A stretch of DNA of 13,223 nt from CAYJPV01 sp964547975 (GCA_964547975.1 CAZJRM010000157.1:1-13223), one strand, 5' to 3'. Counted from the first letter of the stretch, positions 1 to 7,450 are shown. The notes: a model not told the origin generated them from the letters alone. Numbers and translations: made by a program.

Positions 1-129
1 GAACGCACGCTGGCCTGGGACGATCCGACGGTGCGTATCGCGTGGCCGTTGCCGGATGGTGTGACTCCTGTGTTGTCGGCGAAGGACGCGGCAGGGTGCC
101 GGCTTTCGGAGGCCGAGACGTACGCGTAG
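1..129 (+). CDS. rfbC: dTDP-4-dehydrorhamnose 3,5-epimerase, C-terminal end (partial)
   Basis: The first 42 codons of the window, in frame 1 and closed by TAG at 127-129, form the C-terminal tail of an RmlC/RfbC-type epimerase. The visible signature is WDDPTVRIAWPLP followed by LSAKDAAG and a final EAETYA, which matches the family's conserved tail of a WxDP motif, WPL, a SxKD motif and a closing Tyr. The enzyme makes the 4-keto-L-rhamnose intermediate of dTDP-L-rhamnose synthesis in the cytoplasm. The catalytic cupin core lies outside the window, so activity cannot be judged. With the ABC permease at the other end, it places the block among surface-polysaccharide genes. Its base use is G/T-rich, like the first third of mnmG. 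The family call is fairly sure; only the 3' end is present. Confidence 0.85.
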   Translation, partial: ERTLAWDDPTVRIAWPLPDGVTPVLSAKDAAGCRLSEAETYA

Positions 130-221
130 TGGTGCCGCGGGTTCGTTTGTCGGGATTCCGGACGTGATGTGAAGGTGACTGGTGCTGGCGGGGAGAGTCC
201 TCGCGGGGGGCGGAGTGTGCC

Positions 222-2138
222 GTGGCGGTAGAGGGTGTGAGCGTGGATGTCGTGGTGATTGGGGCCGGGCATGCGGGGGCCGAGGCCGCGTGGGCGGTTG
301 CGGGCCTTGGGTGCCGGGTGGCGATTGCGACGATGTCGCTCGAGTTTGTAGGTCATATGCCCTGTAATCCAGCCATTGGCGGCACGGCGAAGGGCCACCT
401 GGTTCGAGAGATTGATGCGCTTGGTGGATTGATGGGGCGGGCGATTGATGAGACCGGGATTCAGTTCAAGTTGCTGAACCGGTCGCGCGGGCCGGCGGTG
501 TGGTCGCCTCGCGCCCAGGCCGACAAGGGGGTCTACTCCGCGTGGATTCGGAGGGTGTTGTCAGAGCACCCTCGCATCGAGTGGCTCGAGGGAGAGGTCT
601 TGTCGTTGGTGGTTTCCGGCGACCGTGTTGTTGGCGTGACCATGGCCGACGGACGTCTGGTTTCGGCCGGTGCGGTCGTGGTGACGACGGGGACGTTTCT
701 GAACGGGCTGATTCATGTTGGCGAAGAGACGACCCCGGCGGGCCGGGTGGGCGAGCCGGCGAGCAGGAGCCTTTCGGGTTCGATTCAGGACTTGGGTTTC
801 AGAATGGGGCGCCTCAAGACCGGGACTCCCCCGCGCCTGGACCGCCGTTCGATTGATTTCGAGGCGGCGGTCGGGCGGGGAGTGTTTCACGTGGAACATG
901 GCGACGAGACTCCCGTTCCACTGTCGTTCCTGACGGAGCGAATCGACCGCCCACAGATTGACTGTCACCTCGTTCACACGACGGACCAGGTCCACGCCCT
1001 CGTCAAAGCCAACGTTCACCGCTCCCCCCTCTTCAACGGCCAAATCCGTGGCGTCGGCCCGAGGTATTGCCCTTCACTCGAGGACAAGGTGGTGCGGTTC
1101 CCATCCCGGGAACGCCACTTGATCTTCCTGGAACCCGAAACGCTGACGGGCGACTCCATCTACGTCAACGGCTTCTCGATGAGCCTTCCGCGCGAGGTGC
1201 AGCTCGCCATCGTCCGCGCAATGCCCGGCCTCGAAACCGCTGAGATGCTCCGCCCCGCCTACGCCGTTGAATACGACTTCGTCCAACCCACAGAGCTCTG
1301 GCCAACCCTCGAAACGAAGCGAATTGCCGGGCTATTCCTGGCTGGCCAGATCAACGGAACGTCTGGATACGAAGAAGCCGCCGGCCAGGGCCTGGTCGCC
1401 GGAGCCAATGCCGCCCTCTCCATCCAGCAGCGGGATCCGTTTACCCTCCGCCGTGACCAGGCCTACATCGGCATCATGATTGACGATCTGGTCACCACCG
1501 GCTGTCTCGAGCCGTACCGGATGTTCACGTCTCGAGCCGAACATCGTTTGCTGCTCAGAATCGACAACGCCGACCTGCGGTTGACTCCAGAAGGCCGCCG
1601 AATCGGACTGGTCGATGACGAACGCTGGGAGCGTTTCGAGGCCAGGAAGTCCAGACTCGACCGCAACCTGGCCACCATCTCAAACGCCACCGTCAGCACC
1701 GCCGGAGGAACGATTCCGGCGGCGCAACGGCTCAGGCAGCAGGGCGTCTCGCTCTCCGCCATGCTTGATGGAGGAGAAATCGCCCTCGAACTGTCTCAGC
1801 AGGACAGGATCCACGACCTCGCGACGGCAGAAACCATCGTCAAATACGAAGGGTATCTAAAGCGACAGGAGGCAGAAGTCGAAAGATCCAGACGAGAAGA
1901 GTATCGTCCGATTGGTGAGGCGTTTCCGTACGAGGCAGTCCCCGGCCTCTCGAAAGAAGTGGTCCAGCGGCTCACCGAAGTGAAGCCACGAACTCTGGGA
2001 CAGGCAGCTAGAATTCCAGGCGTCACCCCGGCCGCCGTCGCAATCATTGGCGTCTTCCTGGAGCGATTTGACGATGACGACAAGGGAGTTCAACGATCGC
2101 CTCGCAAAGAGACTCCGCCGGGCAGGCCTGTCTCCTGA
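222..2138 (+). CDS. mnmG: tRNA uridine-5-carboxymethylaminomethyl modification enzyme, FAD subunit
   Basis: MnmG (GidA) works with MnmE in the cytoplasm to place the carboxymethylaminomethyl group on wobble U34 of certain tRNAs. The 638-residue product is close to the usual ~630. Visible motifs are the FAD dinucleotide fold GAGHAGAEAA (14-23), CNPAIGG with Cys48 (48-54), LKTGTPPR (198-205), YCPSLEDKV with the second conserved Cys283, GQINGTSGYEEAAGQG (375-390) and the MFTSRAEHRLLLR block (434-446). The GTG start at 222 has a GGAG at 212-215, six bases upstream; GTG 237 is possible but would trim the lead into the FAD fold. The last 65 nt overlap rsmG. Oddities: a parS-like palindrome encodes VFHVEH (221-226), and codon use flips there from G/T-rich to A/C-rich (12 of 13 Glu codons before it are GAG, while GAA predominates after). 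Confidence 0.97.
   Translation: MAVEGVSVDVVVIGAGHAGAEAAWAVAGLGCRVAIATMSLEFVGHMPCNPAIGGTAKGHLVREIDALGGLMGRAIDETGIQFKLLNRSRGPAVWSPRAQADKGVYSAWIRRVLSEHPRIEWLEGEVLSLVVSGDRVVGVTMADGRLVSAGAVVVTTGTFLNGLIHVGEETTPAGRVGEPASRSLSGSIQDLGFRMGRLKTGTPPRLDRRSIDFEAAVGRGVFHVEHGDETPVPLSFLTERIDRPQIDCHLVHTTDQVHALVKANVHRSPLFNGQIRGVGPRYCPSLEDKVVRFPSRERHLIFLEPETLTGDSIYVNGFSMSLPREVQLAIVRAMPGLETAEMLRPAYAVEYDFVQPTELWPTLETKRIAGLFLAGQINGTSGYEEAAGQGLVAGANAALSIQQRDPFTLRRDQAYIGIMIDDLVTTGCLEPYRMFTSRAEHRLLLRIDNADLRLTPEGRRIGLVDDERWERFEARKSRLDRNLATISNATVSTAGGTIPAAQRLRQQGVSLSAMLDGGEIALELSQQDRIHDLATAETIVKYEGYLKRQEAEVERSRREEYRPIGEAFPYEAVPGLSKEVVQRLTEVKPRTLGQAARIPGVTPAAVAIIGVFLERFDDDDKGVQRSPRKETPPGRPVS
883..898. other. parS: parS centromere-like site inside mnmG
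   Basis: The 16-mer TGTTTCACGTGGAACA is a near-perfect palindrome around CACGTG and matches the bacterial parS consensus bound by ParB (TGTTNCACGTGNAACA type). Its left half is the TTTCAC variant and its right half is the complement of the TTCCAC variant. It encodes part of VFHVEH in a variable loop of MnmG, so the protein could tolerate it. parA and parB lie about 2 kb downstream, and parS sites are typically close to parAB. No other match to the consensus was seen in the window. Binding by this ParB is inferred. Confidence 0.85.
2060..2063 (+). promoter_or_regulatory. Ribosome binding site deciding the rsmG start
   Basis: GGAG ten bases before the ATG at 2074. It supports the internal ATG over the in-frame TTG at 2047, which would add nine residues without family resemblance. 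The site lies within the mnmG coding sequence, so rsmG translation is probably coupled to mnmG. Confidence 0.55.
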
Positions 2139-2757
2139 TGCGGCAGCGGTCGAAGCCCTGTCGTCCTACTATCGCCTCCTCGAATTCTGGAACCAGAAGG
2201 TCAACCTCACCGCATTCTCCTTGTCAGACGCCCCGGACGAAGCCATCGATCGACTGCTGATCGAACCCCTGGTGGCCGCAAAACACCTCGGTGGTGCCCA
2301 CTCCCACGCCCACAAAGCCCCGAACCCGAACCTTCATCTCCTCGACATCGGCTCGGGCGGTGGTTCACCAGCCCTGCCGCTCAAGATTGCCGTCCCGTCC
2401 ATCCACCTCAGGATGGTGGAATCCAAGACGAGGAAGTCGGCGTTCCTCCGCGAAGCCATCCGCGTCCTCGGCATGACCGACGCTGACGTCGAAACCGCGC
2501 GCGCCGAAGACCTCCTCACCAGGCCAGAACTCCACGAATCCCAGGACATCGTCTCGATCAGGGCCGTCCGTGTCGAACTGAAGCTGCTGGTCAAGCTCCA
2601 GGCCTTCCTCAAAACCGGCGGCCGCATCCTCATGTTCCGCAGCGGCTCCGGTTCGGAAGTCCCCCCGACCGTCGTCCCACCACTGGTCTACGAAGCCACC
2701 TACCCCCTCGTCGACTCCCTCAGGAGCAGACTGCTCGTCCTCCGGAAAATGCTATAG
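2074..2757 (+). CDS. rsmG: 16S rRNA (guanine(527)-N(7))-methyltransferase
   Basis: RsmG (GidB) transfers a methyl group from SAM to N7 of G527 in 16S rRNA, in the 530 loop. The protein has 227 residues, slightly longer than the usual ~205-215. An N-terminal helical region with the family-typical LLEFWNQKVNLTA (35-47) leads into the SAM-binding motif LLDIGSGGGSPALPLK (89-104) and the next strand VESKTRKSAFL (115-125), where the acidic residue normally contacts the ribose. A short His/Pro-rich insertion lies around 73-87. The gene starts inside the end of mnmG (65-nt overlap), the classical gidA-gidB arrangement that implies co-transcription and coupled translation. Codon use is strongly A/C-rich. 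Function is confident by family motifs; the exact start is moderately sure. Confidence 0.95.
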   Translation: MTTREFNDRLAKRLRRAGLSPDAAAVEALSSYYRLLEFWNQKVNLTAFSLSDAPDEAIDRLLIEPLVAAKHLGGAHSHAHKAPNPNLHLLDIGSGGGSPALPLKIAVPSIHLRMVESKTRKSAFLREAIRVLGMTDADVETARAEDLLTRPELHESQDIVSIRAVRVELKLLVKLQAFLKTGGRILMFRSGSGSEVPPTVVPPLVYEATYPLVDSLRSRLLVLRKML

Positions 2758-2760
2758 ACC

Positions 2761-2893
2761 GGCCCACGGCTCACGGCTCACGGCTTGCGGCTCACGGCTT
2801 GCGGCTCACGGCTTGCGGCCCACGGCTCACGGCCGATCCCCAATCCCCAATCCCCAACCCCCAATCCCAAATCCCTGTCCCCCAGCCCCCCTG
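2761..2893. repeat. Array of 19 in-phase degenerate heptanucleotides (rsmG-parA spacer)
   Basis: From 2761 the sequence divides cleanly into 7-mers without a slip. Ten units follow the GGCYYRC pattern (GGCTCAC and GGCTTGC alternating, 2761-2830) and one is transitional (GGCCGAT). Five units of the CCCCAAT type follow (2838-2872), then three degenerate C-rich units to 2893. The array begins three bases after the rsmG stop and ends where the extended -10 of the putative parA promoter begins. It fills about two thirds of the 201-nt spacer, and no gene was seen there. It resembles in form the heptanucleotide STRR repeats known from cyanobacteria; its role is unknown. Confidence 0.9.
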
Positions 2894-2902
2894 TGCTACA
2901 AT
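2894..2902 (+). promoter_or_regulatory. Putative extended -10 promoter for parAB-selD
   Basis: TGCTACAAT is an extended -10 element (TG, one base, then TACAAT, 2897-2902), 57 nt before the parA ATG. There is no good -35: the upstream bases belong to the C-rich heptad array, which fits an extended -10 promoter. It is followed by CTTACG. The element before atpF has the same TASAATCT core. The call rests on motif only. Confidence 0.5.
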
Positions 2903-2958
2903 CTTACGTCGCGCGAAGCGTCTGTGTTTGGCTGAATAACCTAGAGTTCGGGGTTCTC

Positions 2959-3777
<819 letters not shown>

Positions 3778-3782
3778 CAGCC

Positions 3783-4655
3783 ATGGCTGACAAACGACCC
3801 GCCCTGGGCAAGGGACTGAGCGCGCTCATTCCGGACACGTTCAACACGCCCGCGCGCCCGCAGACGAACGAAGTCGATATCGACCTGCTGTCGCCCAATC
3901 GGTACCAACCGCGCGGCACCCCCAACGACGCAGGGATCGAAGAACTGGCTGCCTCCATCAAGACGACCGGCATCATCCAGCCCATCGTCGTGCGGCGCGT
4001 CGACGGCCGTTATCAGATCATTGCGGGCGAACGCCGCTGGCGCGCGGCCCAGCGCGCGGGCCTGTTGCGCGTCCCGGTGGTCGTCAAGGAAGTCCCGGAG
4101 GGTCAGGACCAGCGACTGCTGGAAATGGCGCTCATCGAAAACATCCAGCGCGAGAACCTGAACCCCATCGAAGAAGCGCGCGCGTATCGGCGCCTCGCTG
4201 ATGAGTTCCACCTCACGCAGGACGCCATTGCCACCGCCGTCGGCAAGGACCGATCGACCGTGGCGAACGTGCTCCGGTTGTTGAGGCTGCCGGAAGAAGT
4301 GCGGGAAGACGTCGCGGCCGGCCGCCTGTCGATGGGCCACGCGCGCGCCCTGCTGGCGCTCGACCAGGAACTGGACCAGCGCAACTTCGCGCGCGACATC
4401 ATCGCCCGCGGATTGTCCGTGCGCGAAACGGAACAGCTCGTTACGCACGCGCTCGCGAAGAAGGACGCCGAGCCTTCCGCCCCGCGCGGAGAGAAGATCC
4501 TCGACGTCCACACTCGAGCCGCGCAGGACAAACTCCGCATGGCCCTCGGCACGAAAGTCGACATCGTGCGCCGCGGGAAAGGCGGCGAGATCAGGGTCGG
4601 TTTCAAGAACGAAGACGAACTGCAGCGAATCTACGAGATCCTCACGGAGGAATAA
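3783..4655 (+). CDS. parB: Chromosome partitioning protein ParB (parS-binding CTPase)
   Basis: ParB binds parS and spreads as a CTP-dependent clamp, and it stimulates ParA. The protein has 290 residues. Its N-terminal ALGKGLSALIPD (7-18) is the ParA-activating peptide. The CTP-binding N domain shows GERRWRAAQ (82-90) and IENIQRENLNP (118-128). The helix-turn-helix region LTQDAIATAVGKDRSTVANVLRLL (about 144-167) reads parS. A shorter C-terminal dimerisation domain ends in EDELQRIYEILTEE. The ATG at 3783 is preferred because it starts exactly at the ParA-activating peptide; upstream in-frame codons lie inside parA. A candidate parS lies about 2.9 kb upstream in mnmG. The next gene, selD, begins one base after the stop. 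Confidence 0.97.
   Translation: MADKRPALGKGLSALIPDTFNTPARPQTNEVDIDLLSPNRYQPRGTPNDAGIEELAASIKTTGIIQPIVVRRVDGRYQIIAGERRWRAAQRAGLLRVPVVVKEVPEGQDQRLLEMALIENIQRENLNPIEEARAYRRLADEFHLTQDAIATAVGKDRSTVANVLRLLRLPEEVREDVAAGRLSMGHARALLALDQELDQRNFARDIIARGLSVRETEQLVTHALAKKDAEPSAPRGEKILDVHTRAAQDKLRMALGTKVDIVRRGKGGEIRVGFKNEDELQRIYEILTEE
4646..4650 (+). promoter_or_regulatory. Ribosome binding site deciding the selD start
   Basis: A strong GGAGG, inside the end of parB, lies six bases before the GTG at 4657. It supports translation starting upstream of the in-frame TGA at 4693, that is, the selenoprotein reading of selD rather than a start at GTG 4801, which has no comparable Shine-Dalgarno. Confidence 0.7.
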
Positions 4656-4656
4656 C

Positions 4657-5700
4657 GTGAAACGCCTGACCGAAATGGTCAGTTGCTCGGGTTGAGCGAG
4701 CAAACTCGCCGCTGGCGAGCTCGCCCAGGTCCTGGGTGACATTCCCGTACAGCACGACAGCCGCATCCTGATCGACTTCAGGACCGCGGACGATGCCGGT
4801 GTGTACGCGTGGCCGGGCGGACCAGCGCTCGTCCAGACGGTGGACTTCTTCACGCCCATCGTCGATGACCCGTACGTGTTCGGTCAGATTGCGGCCGCCA
4901 ACAGCCTCAGTGACGTCTACGCCATGGGCGGCATCCCGAAGACCGCGCTCGCCATCGCGGGTTTTCCCCAGAAGGACTTCGACCCGGCGATCATCAAGGC
5001 GGTGTTCCAGGGCGGATTCGACAAGCTTCGCGAAGCCGGCGTGGCGCTGCTTGGCGGACACACCGTGCGCGACGCGGAAATCAAGTTCGGCTACGCGGTG
5101 ACGGGCGAGGTCGACCCGGGACGTATTCTCTCGAATGCCGACGCCCGTCCCGGTGATGTCCTGTTCCTCACGAAGGGGATCGGCACGGGCATCGTCGGCA
5201 CGGCCATCAAGGCTGGGCGAGCGCCCGAGTCGACGGTTGCGGCAGCCGTCCGGTCGATGACGCAGCTCAACCGCGCGGCCGCCGATGTGCTCCGGGCCCT
5301 CCCCGTCGATGCGGTGCACGCCTGCACGGACATCACGGGATTCGGACTAATAGGTCACGCGACGGAAATGGCCCGCGCGAGCGAGGTGACCATCCGGCTT
5401 GCCGCGGCGCGCGTCCCCCTGATCGCGGGGGTCCGCGAGATTGCCCGTGGCAACCGGCCCGGCGGCCTGGCGAGCAACCTGGAGCACTTCGAACAGGGCG
5501 TCCAGGTCACCGCCGAGGTAGCCGAAGACCTACTGTGGTTGTTCTACGATCCCCAGACGTCCGGCGGCCTGTTGATTGCCGCTGCCGCCGCCCACGCCCG
5601 AACGGTCGATCGGGCGCTGGCCGACGCGGGGGTCGCGGCAGTCGAGATCGGAGTCGTCGACGCGCGGAATGACCGAACCGCGATTATGATCGCCCCCTAG
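4657..5700 (+). CDS. selD: Selenide, water dikinase (selenophosphate synthetase), Sec-containing
   Basis: SelD makes selenophosphate from selenide and ATP, the selenium donor for Sec-tRNA and selenouridine. Read from GTG 4657 through an in-frame TGA at 4693-4695, the product is 347 residues, the usual SelD length. The TGA is residue 13 in SCSGUASKL, the catalytic Cys/Sec position of the family, followed by the essential Lys at 16. Other motifs are VDFFTPIVDDP (62-72), the metal/ATP loop NSLSDVYAMGG (82-92), GGHTVRD (133-139), TDITGFGLIGH (224-234) and DPQTSGG (298-304). Starting at GTG 4801, as a naive ORF caller would, removes the active site. A stem-loop just after the TGA fits a SECIS. The gene sits one base behind parB. 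selA, selB and selC are not in the window, so Sec decoding is inferred. The stop codon lies in a heptad repeat. Confidence 0.93.
4693..4724 (+). promoter_or_regulatory. Sec TGA codon with candidate bacterial SECIS stem-loop
   Basis: The TGA (4693-4695) is followed immediately by a hairpin. GCGAGC (4696-4701) pairs with GCTCGC (4719-4724), a 4-nt bulge AAAC (4702-4705) follows, and TCGCC (4706-4710) pairs with GGCGA (4714-4718) around the loop GCT (4711-4713). That is 11 base pairs, with the apical loop about 15 nt from the TGA and a G at the first loop position, as expected for SelB-binding bSECIS elements. An alternative fold extends the upper stem to CTCGCC/GGCGAG. The pairing is seen; SelB recognition is inferred. 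Confidence 0.75.
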
Positions 5701-5722
5701 CCTCCAGCCCCTAGCGTCTAGT
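5695..5722. repeat. Short heptad array overlapping the selD stop
   Basis: Four in-phase 7-mers: CCCTAGC, CTCCAGC, CCCTAGC and GTCTAGT. The first contributes the selD TAG stop (5698-5700), and further TAG triplets occur at 5712 and 5719. The array ends at the putative atp promoter. It has the same period as the other spacers but a different unit sequence. Confidence 0.7.
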
Positions 5723-5727
5723 AGAAT
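5722..5727 (+). promoter_or_regulatory. Putative -10 element of the atp operon
   Basis: TAGAAT stands in an AT-richer patch 48 nt before the atpF GTG start and is contained in the 9-nt palindrome TAGAATCTA. It shares TASAATCT with the element before parA, and both directly follow a heptad array. No convincing -35 is visible. The call rests on this shared motif and on its place before the ATP synthase genes. Confidence 0.35.
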
Positions 5728-5762
5728 CTACACTTTGGCGTGCTGTCGTACCGTCGGCACGT

Positions 5763-5767
5763 GGAGG
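5763..5767 (+). promoter_or_regulatory. Ribosome binding site of the fused atpF
   Basis: GGAGG seven bases before the GTG at 5775. It fixes a start that puts the first membrane helix at the N-terminus (MLPDISVIWVV), as expected for a b subunit. Confidence 0.65.
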
Positions 5768-5774
5768 CGAAGGC

Positions 5775-6890
5775 GTGCTTCCCGATATCTCCGTCATCTG
5801 GGTCGTCCTGGCGGTGCTGCTCCTGGCAGTCCTGCTGGACCGCCTGCTGTTCAAGCCGCTCGTGCGCGTCATGCGCGAGCGCGAGCAGGCCGTCCGCTCG
5901 GCCATGGACCTGGCCAACACCGCCGCCGCGAAGGCGCAGAACGCGACCGCCGAATTCGACGCTCGTGTCACATCGGCGCGCACCGATCTCTACAAACAGA
6001 TGGACGAGCGCCGCAAGGTCGCCGAGCAGTACCGGTCGGAGGTGATGGCGAAGACGCGCGCCGAAGTCGACGAGTCGCTCGCGACCGCGAAGTCGACCCT
6101 GGACACCCAGGCGGCACAGGCGAAGGCGCAGCTCGAGAAGGACGCAGACGCCCTGGGTCGTGAGATCGCGCAGAAGGTGCTGGGTCGGACCGCGTCAGCG
6201 ATCCTGCTTGCGGTCGTGCTCGCGTCGACCCCGGCGCTGGCCTTCCAGCACCAGGCGACAGAGCCGAACGCGGCTCCCGCCGCCGCGGCCTCGCAGCCGG
6301 CGACCGAACACGCCACGCCGGCCACGACTGAGCAGCCCACGACGCCTGCCGACCACGGCGCAGTTGCCGAACACGGTGCGGCGCCGGGCGGACACGAAGC
6401 CGAAGGCGAACACGGCAATCCCATTCTCGAGATGGCGGCGAAGCTCTTCAATTTCGCCGTTCTCGCCGGCACGCTGGTCTACTTCCTCCGGTCGCCGTTC
6501 AACCAGTACCTGGCCGACCGAAAGACTCAGATTCGCAGCGACCTCCTGAAGGCGGCGGAGATGAAGACCGCGGCCGCGCAGCAGCTCGACGCGGTGGACC
6601 GCAAGCTGGCCGCCTTGCCCGTCGAACTCGATGCGATGCGCACGGCCGGCGCCAAGGAAGTGGCCGCGGAAGAAACTCGAATCCGCGAACTCGCCGATCA
6701 GGAACGTCAGCGCCTCCTGGCCAACATGGCGCGCGAAGTGGACCTCCACGGCAAAGCCGCGGAGCGGCAGCTCGTGCGCCTGGCCGCGGACCGGGCCGTC
6801 GCTGCGGCGACGCAGGAAATCGAACGTACGATCACCCCGGCGGACCAGTCGCGCCTCGTCGAGCGCTACGTCGGTTCGGTCGGCCGCTAG
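5775..6890 (+). CDS. atpF: F-type ATP synthase peripheral stalk b/b' fusion with internal signal-peptide-like segment
   Basis: One uninterrupted 371-residue frame encodes two b-type subunits (usually ~150-170 residues each). Part one (1-140) has a membrane helix (5-25), then a charged coiled coil ending in EIAQKVLGRTA, a typical b C-terminus. Residues 135-156 then look like a secretion signal: Arg138, hydrophobic AILLAVVLA (142-150) and an ALA site (154-156). A ~60-residue Ala/Pro/Thr/His-rich linker (157-216), a membrane helix (about 217-238) and a second coiled coil (240-371) follow. b subunits with N-terminal signal peptides and linkers are known in some other phyla. An in-frame GTG at 6177 (Val135) could start the second subunit alone, but its Shine-Dalgarno is poor. 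Whether the product is fused, cleaved or separately initiated cannot be seen. A sequencing error that erased a stop is possible. atpH follows after 14 nt. Confidence 0.88.
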   Translation: MLPDISVIWVVLAVLLLAVLLDRLLFKPLVRVMREREQAVRSAMDLANTAAAKAQNATAEFDARVTSARTDLYKQMDERRKVAEQYRSEVMAKTRAEVDESLATAKSTLDTQAAQAKAQLEKDADALGREIAQKVLGRTASAILLAVVLASTPALAFQHQATEPNAAPAAAASQPATEHATPATTEQPTTPADHGAVAEHGAAPGGHEAEGEHGNPILEMAAKLFNFAVLAGTLVYFLRSPFNQYLADRKTQIRSDLLKAAEMKTAAAQQLDAVDRKLAALPVELDAMRTAGAKEVAAEETRIRELADQERQRLLANMAREVDLHGKAAERQLVRLAADRAVAAATQEIERTITPADQSRLVERYVGSVGR

Positions 6891-6904
6891 GGGCGCAGCC
6901 ACGT

Positions 6905-7450
6905 ATGACACAGAAAACCGCCGCCGCCCGTTACGCGCGCGCGCTCTTCGATGTGGCGCTCGCGGAAGACGACCCTGTCCGCGTCGAACAGCAACTGGCC
7001 GCGGCCGCCGAGGTGTTCACCGGCCACGCCGATCTCTGGCGCGCCGTGACGAACCCCGCCGTGCCCGTCCAGAAGAAACGCGCCGTCGTGGATGAACTGC
7101 TCCCGAAACTCGGGTTGAGCCCGGTCGTCTCCAAGCTCCTGGCGATGCTGGCGAGCCGCGACCGCCTCCTGCTCCTGCCCGACCTCGTCGACACCTACCG
7201 CGCCCGCCTCCTCGATCACCAGCAGGTGGTCCGCGCCGTCGTGACGACGGCCGCGCCCCTCGATGCCGGGAAGGCGGAAGCCATCGAAGGCGCGCTGGCC
7301 GGCATCACGGGCCGCCGGGTGCTCATGGATACCGCGACGAACCCCGACCTCATTGGAGGCGTGGTGGCGAAGATCGGCAGCACGGTGTACGACGGATCGG
7401 TGAAACGCCAGCTTGAAAAGATTCGGGAGCGGCTCGCAGGAGCTGTCTAG
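6905..7450 (+). CDS. atpH: F-type ATP synthase subunit delta
   Basis: The delta subunit (OSCP homologue) caps F1 and joins it to the b stalk. The 181-residue length is usual. It opens with TAAARYARALFDVALAEDD, the conserved A-RYA-ALF start of the family, and has the six-helix N-domain pattern including AVTNPAVPVQKKRAVVDELL (56-75). It closes with the conserved C-terminal block DLIGGVVAKIGSTVYDGSVKRQLEKI. The ATG at 6905 is the natural start: there is no nearer ATG, and the conserved N-terminus begins there. It lies between atpF and atpA as in most atp operons. The Shine-Dalgarno is weak. Its stop codon is part of the next heptad array. Confidence 0.96.
   Translation: MTQKTAAARYARALFDVALAEDDPVRVEQQLAAAAEVFTGHADLWRAVTNPAVPVQKKRAVVDELLPKLGLSPVVSKLLAMLASRDRLLLLPDLVDTYRARLLDHQQVVRAVVTTAAPLDAGKAEAIEGALAGITGRRVLMDTATNPDLIGGVVAKIGSTVYDGSVKRQLEKIRERLAGAV

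Noticed and set aside
1521..1544. Inverted repeat ATGTTC...GAACAT in mnmG as a second parS or operator
   Set aside because: The spacer is 12 nt and there is no CACGTG core. The bases encode the conserved MFTSRAEH motif of MnmG.
2761..2893. CRISPR array
   Set aside because: The units are 7 nt, contiguous and without spacers, and no cas genes are near.
2758..2958. Chromosomal origin (oriC) next to parAB
   Set aside because: No DnaA-box-like TTATNCACA cluster and no AT-rich unwinding element were seen; the spacer is GC-rich repeats plus a promoter.
4693..4695. TGA in selD as a nonsense mutation (pseudogene)
   Set aside because: It stands exactly at the catalytic Cys/Sec position, is followed by a SECIS-like hairpin, and the rest of the gene is intact and full length.
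5758..5763. CACGTG before atpF as a parS half or second centromere site
   Set aside because: Only the central six bases match; the flanking GTCGG and GAGGC do not fit the parS arms.
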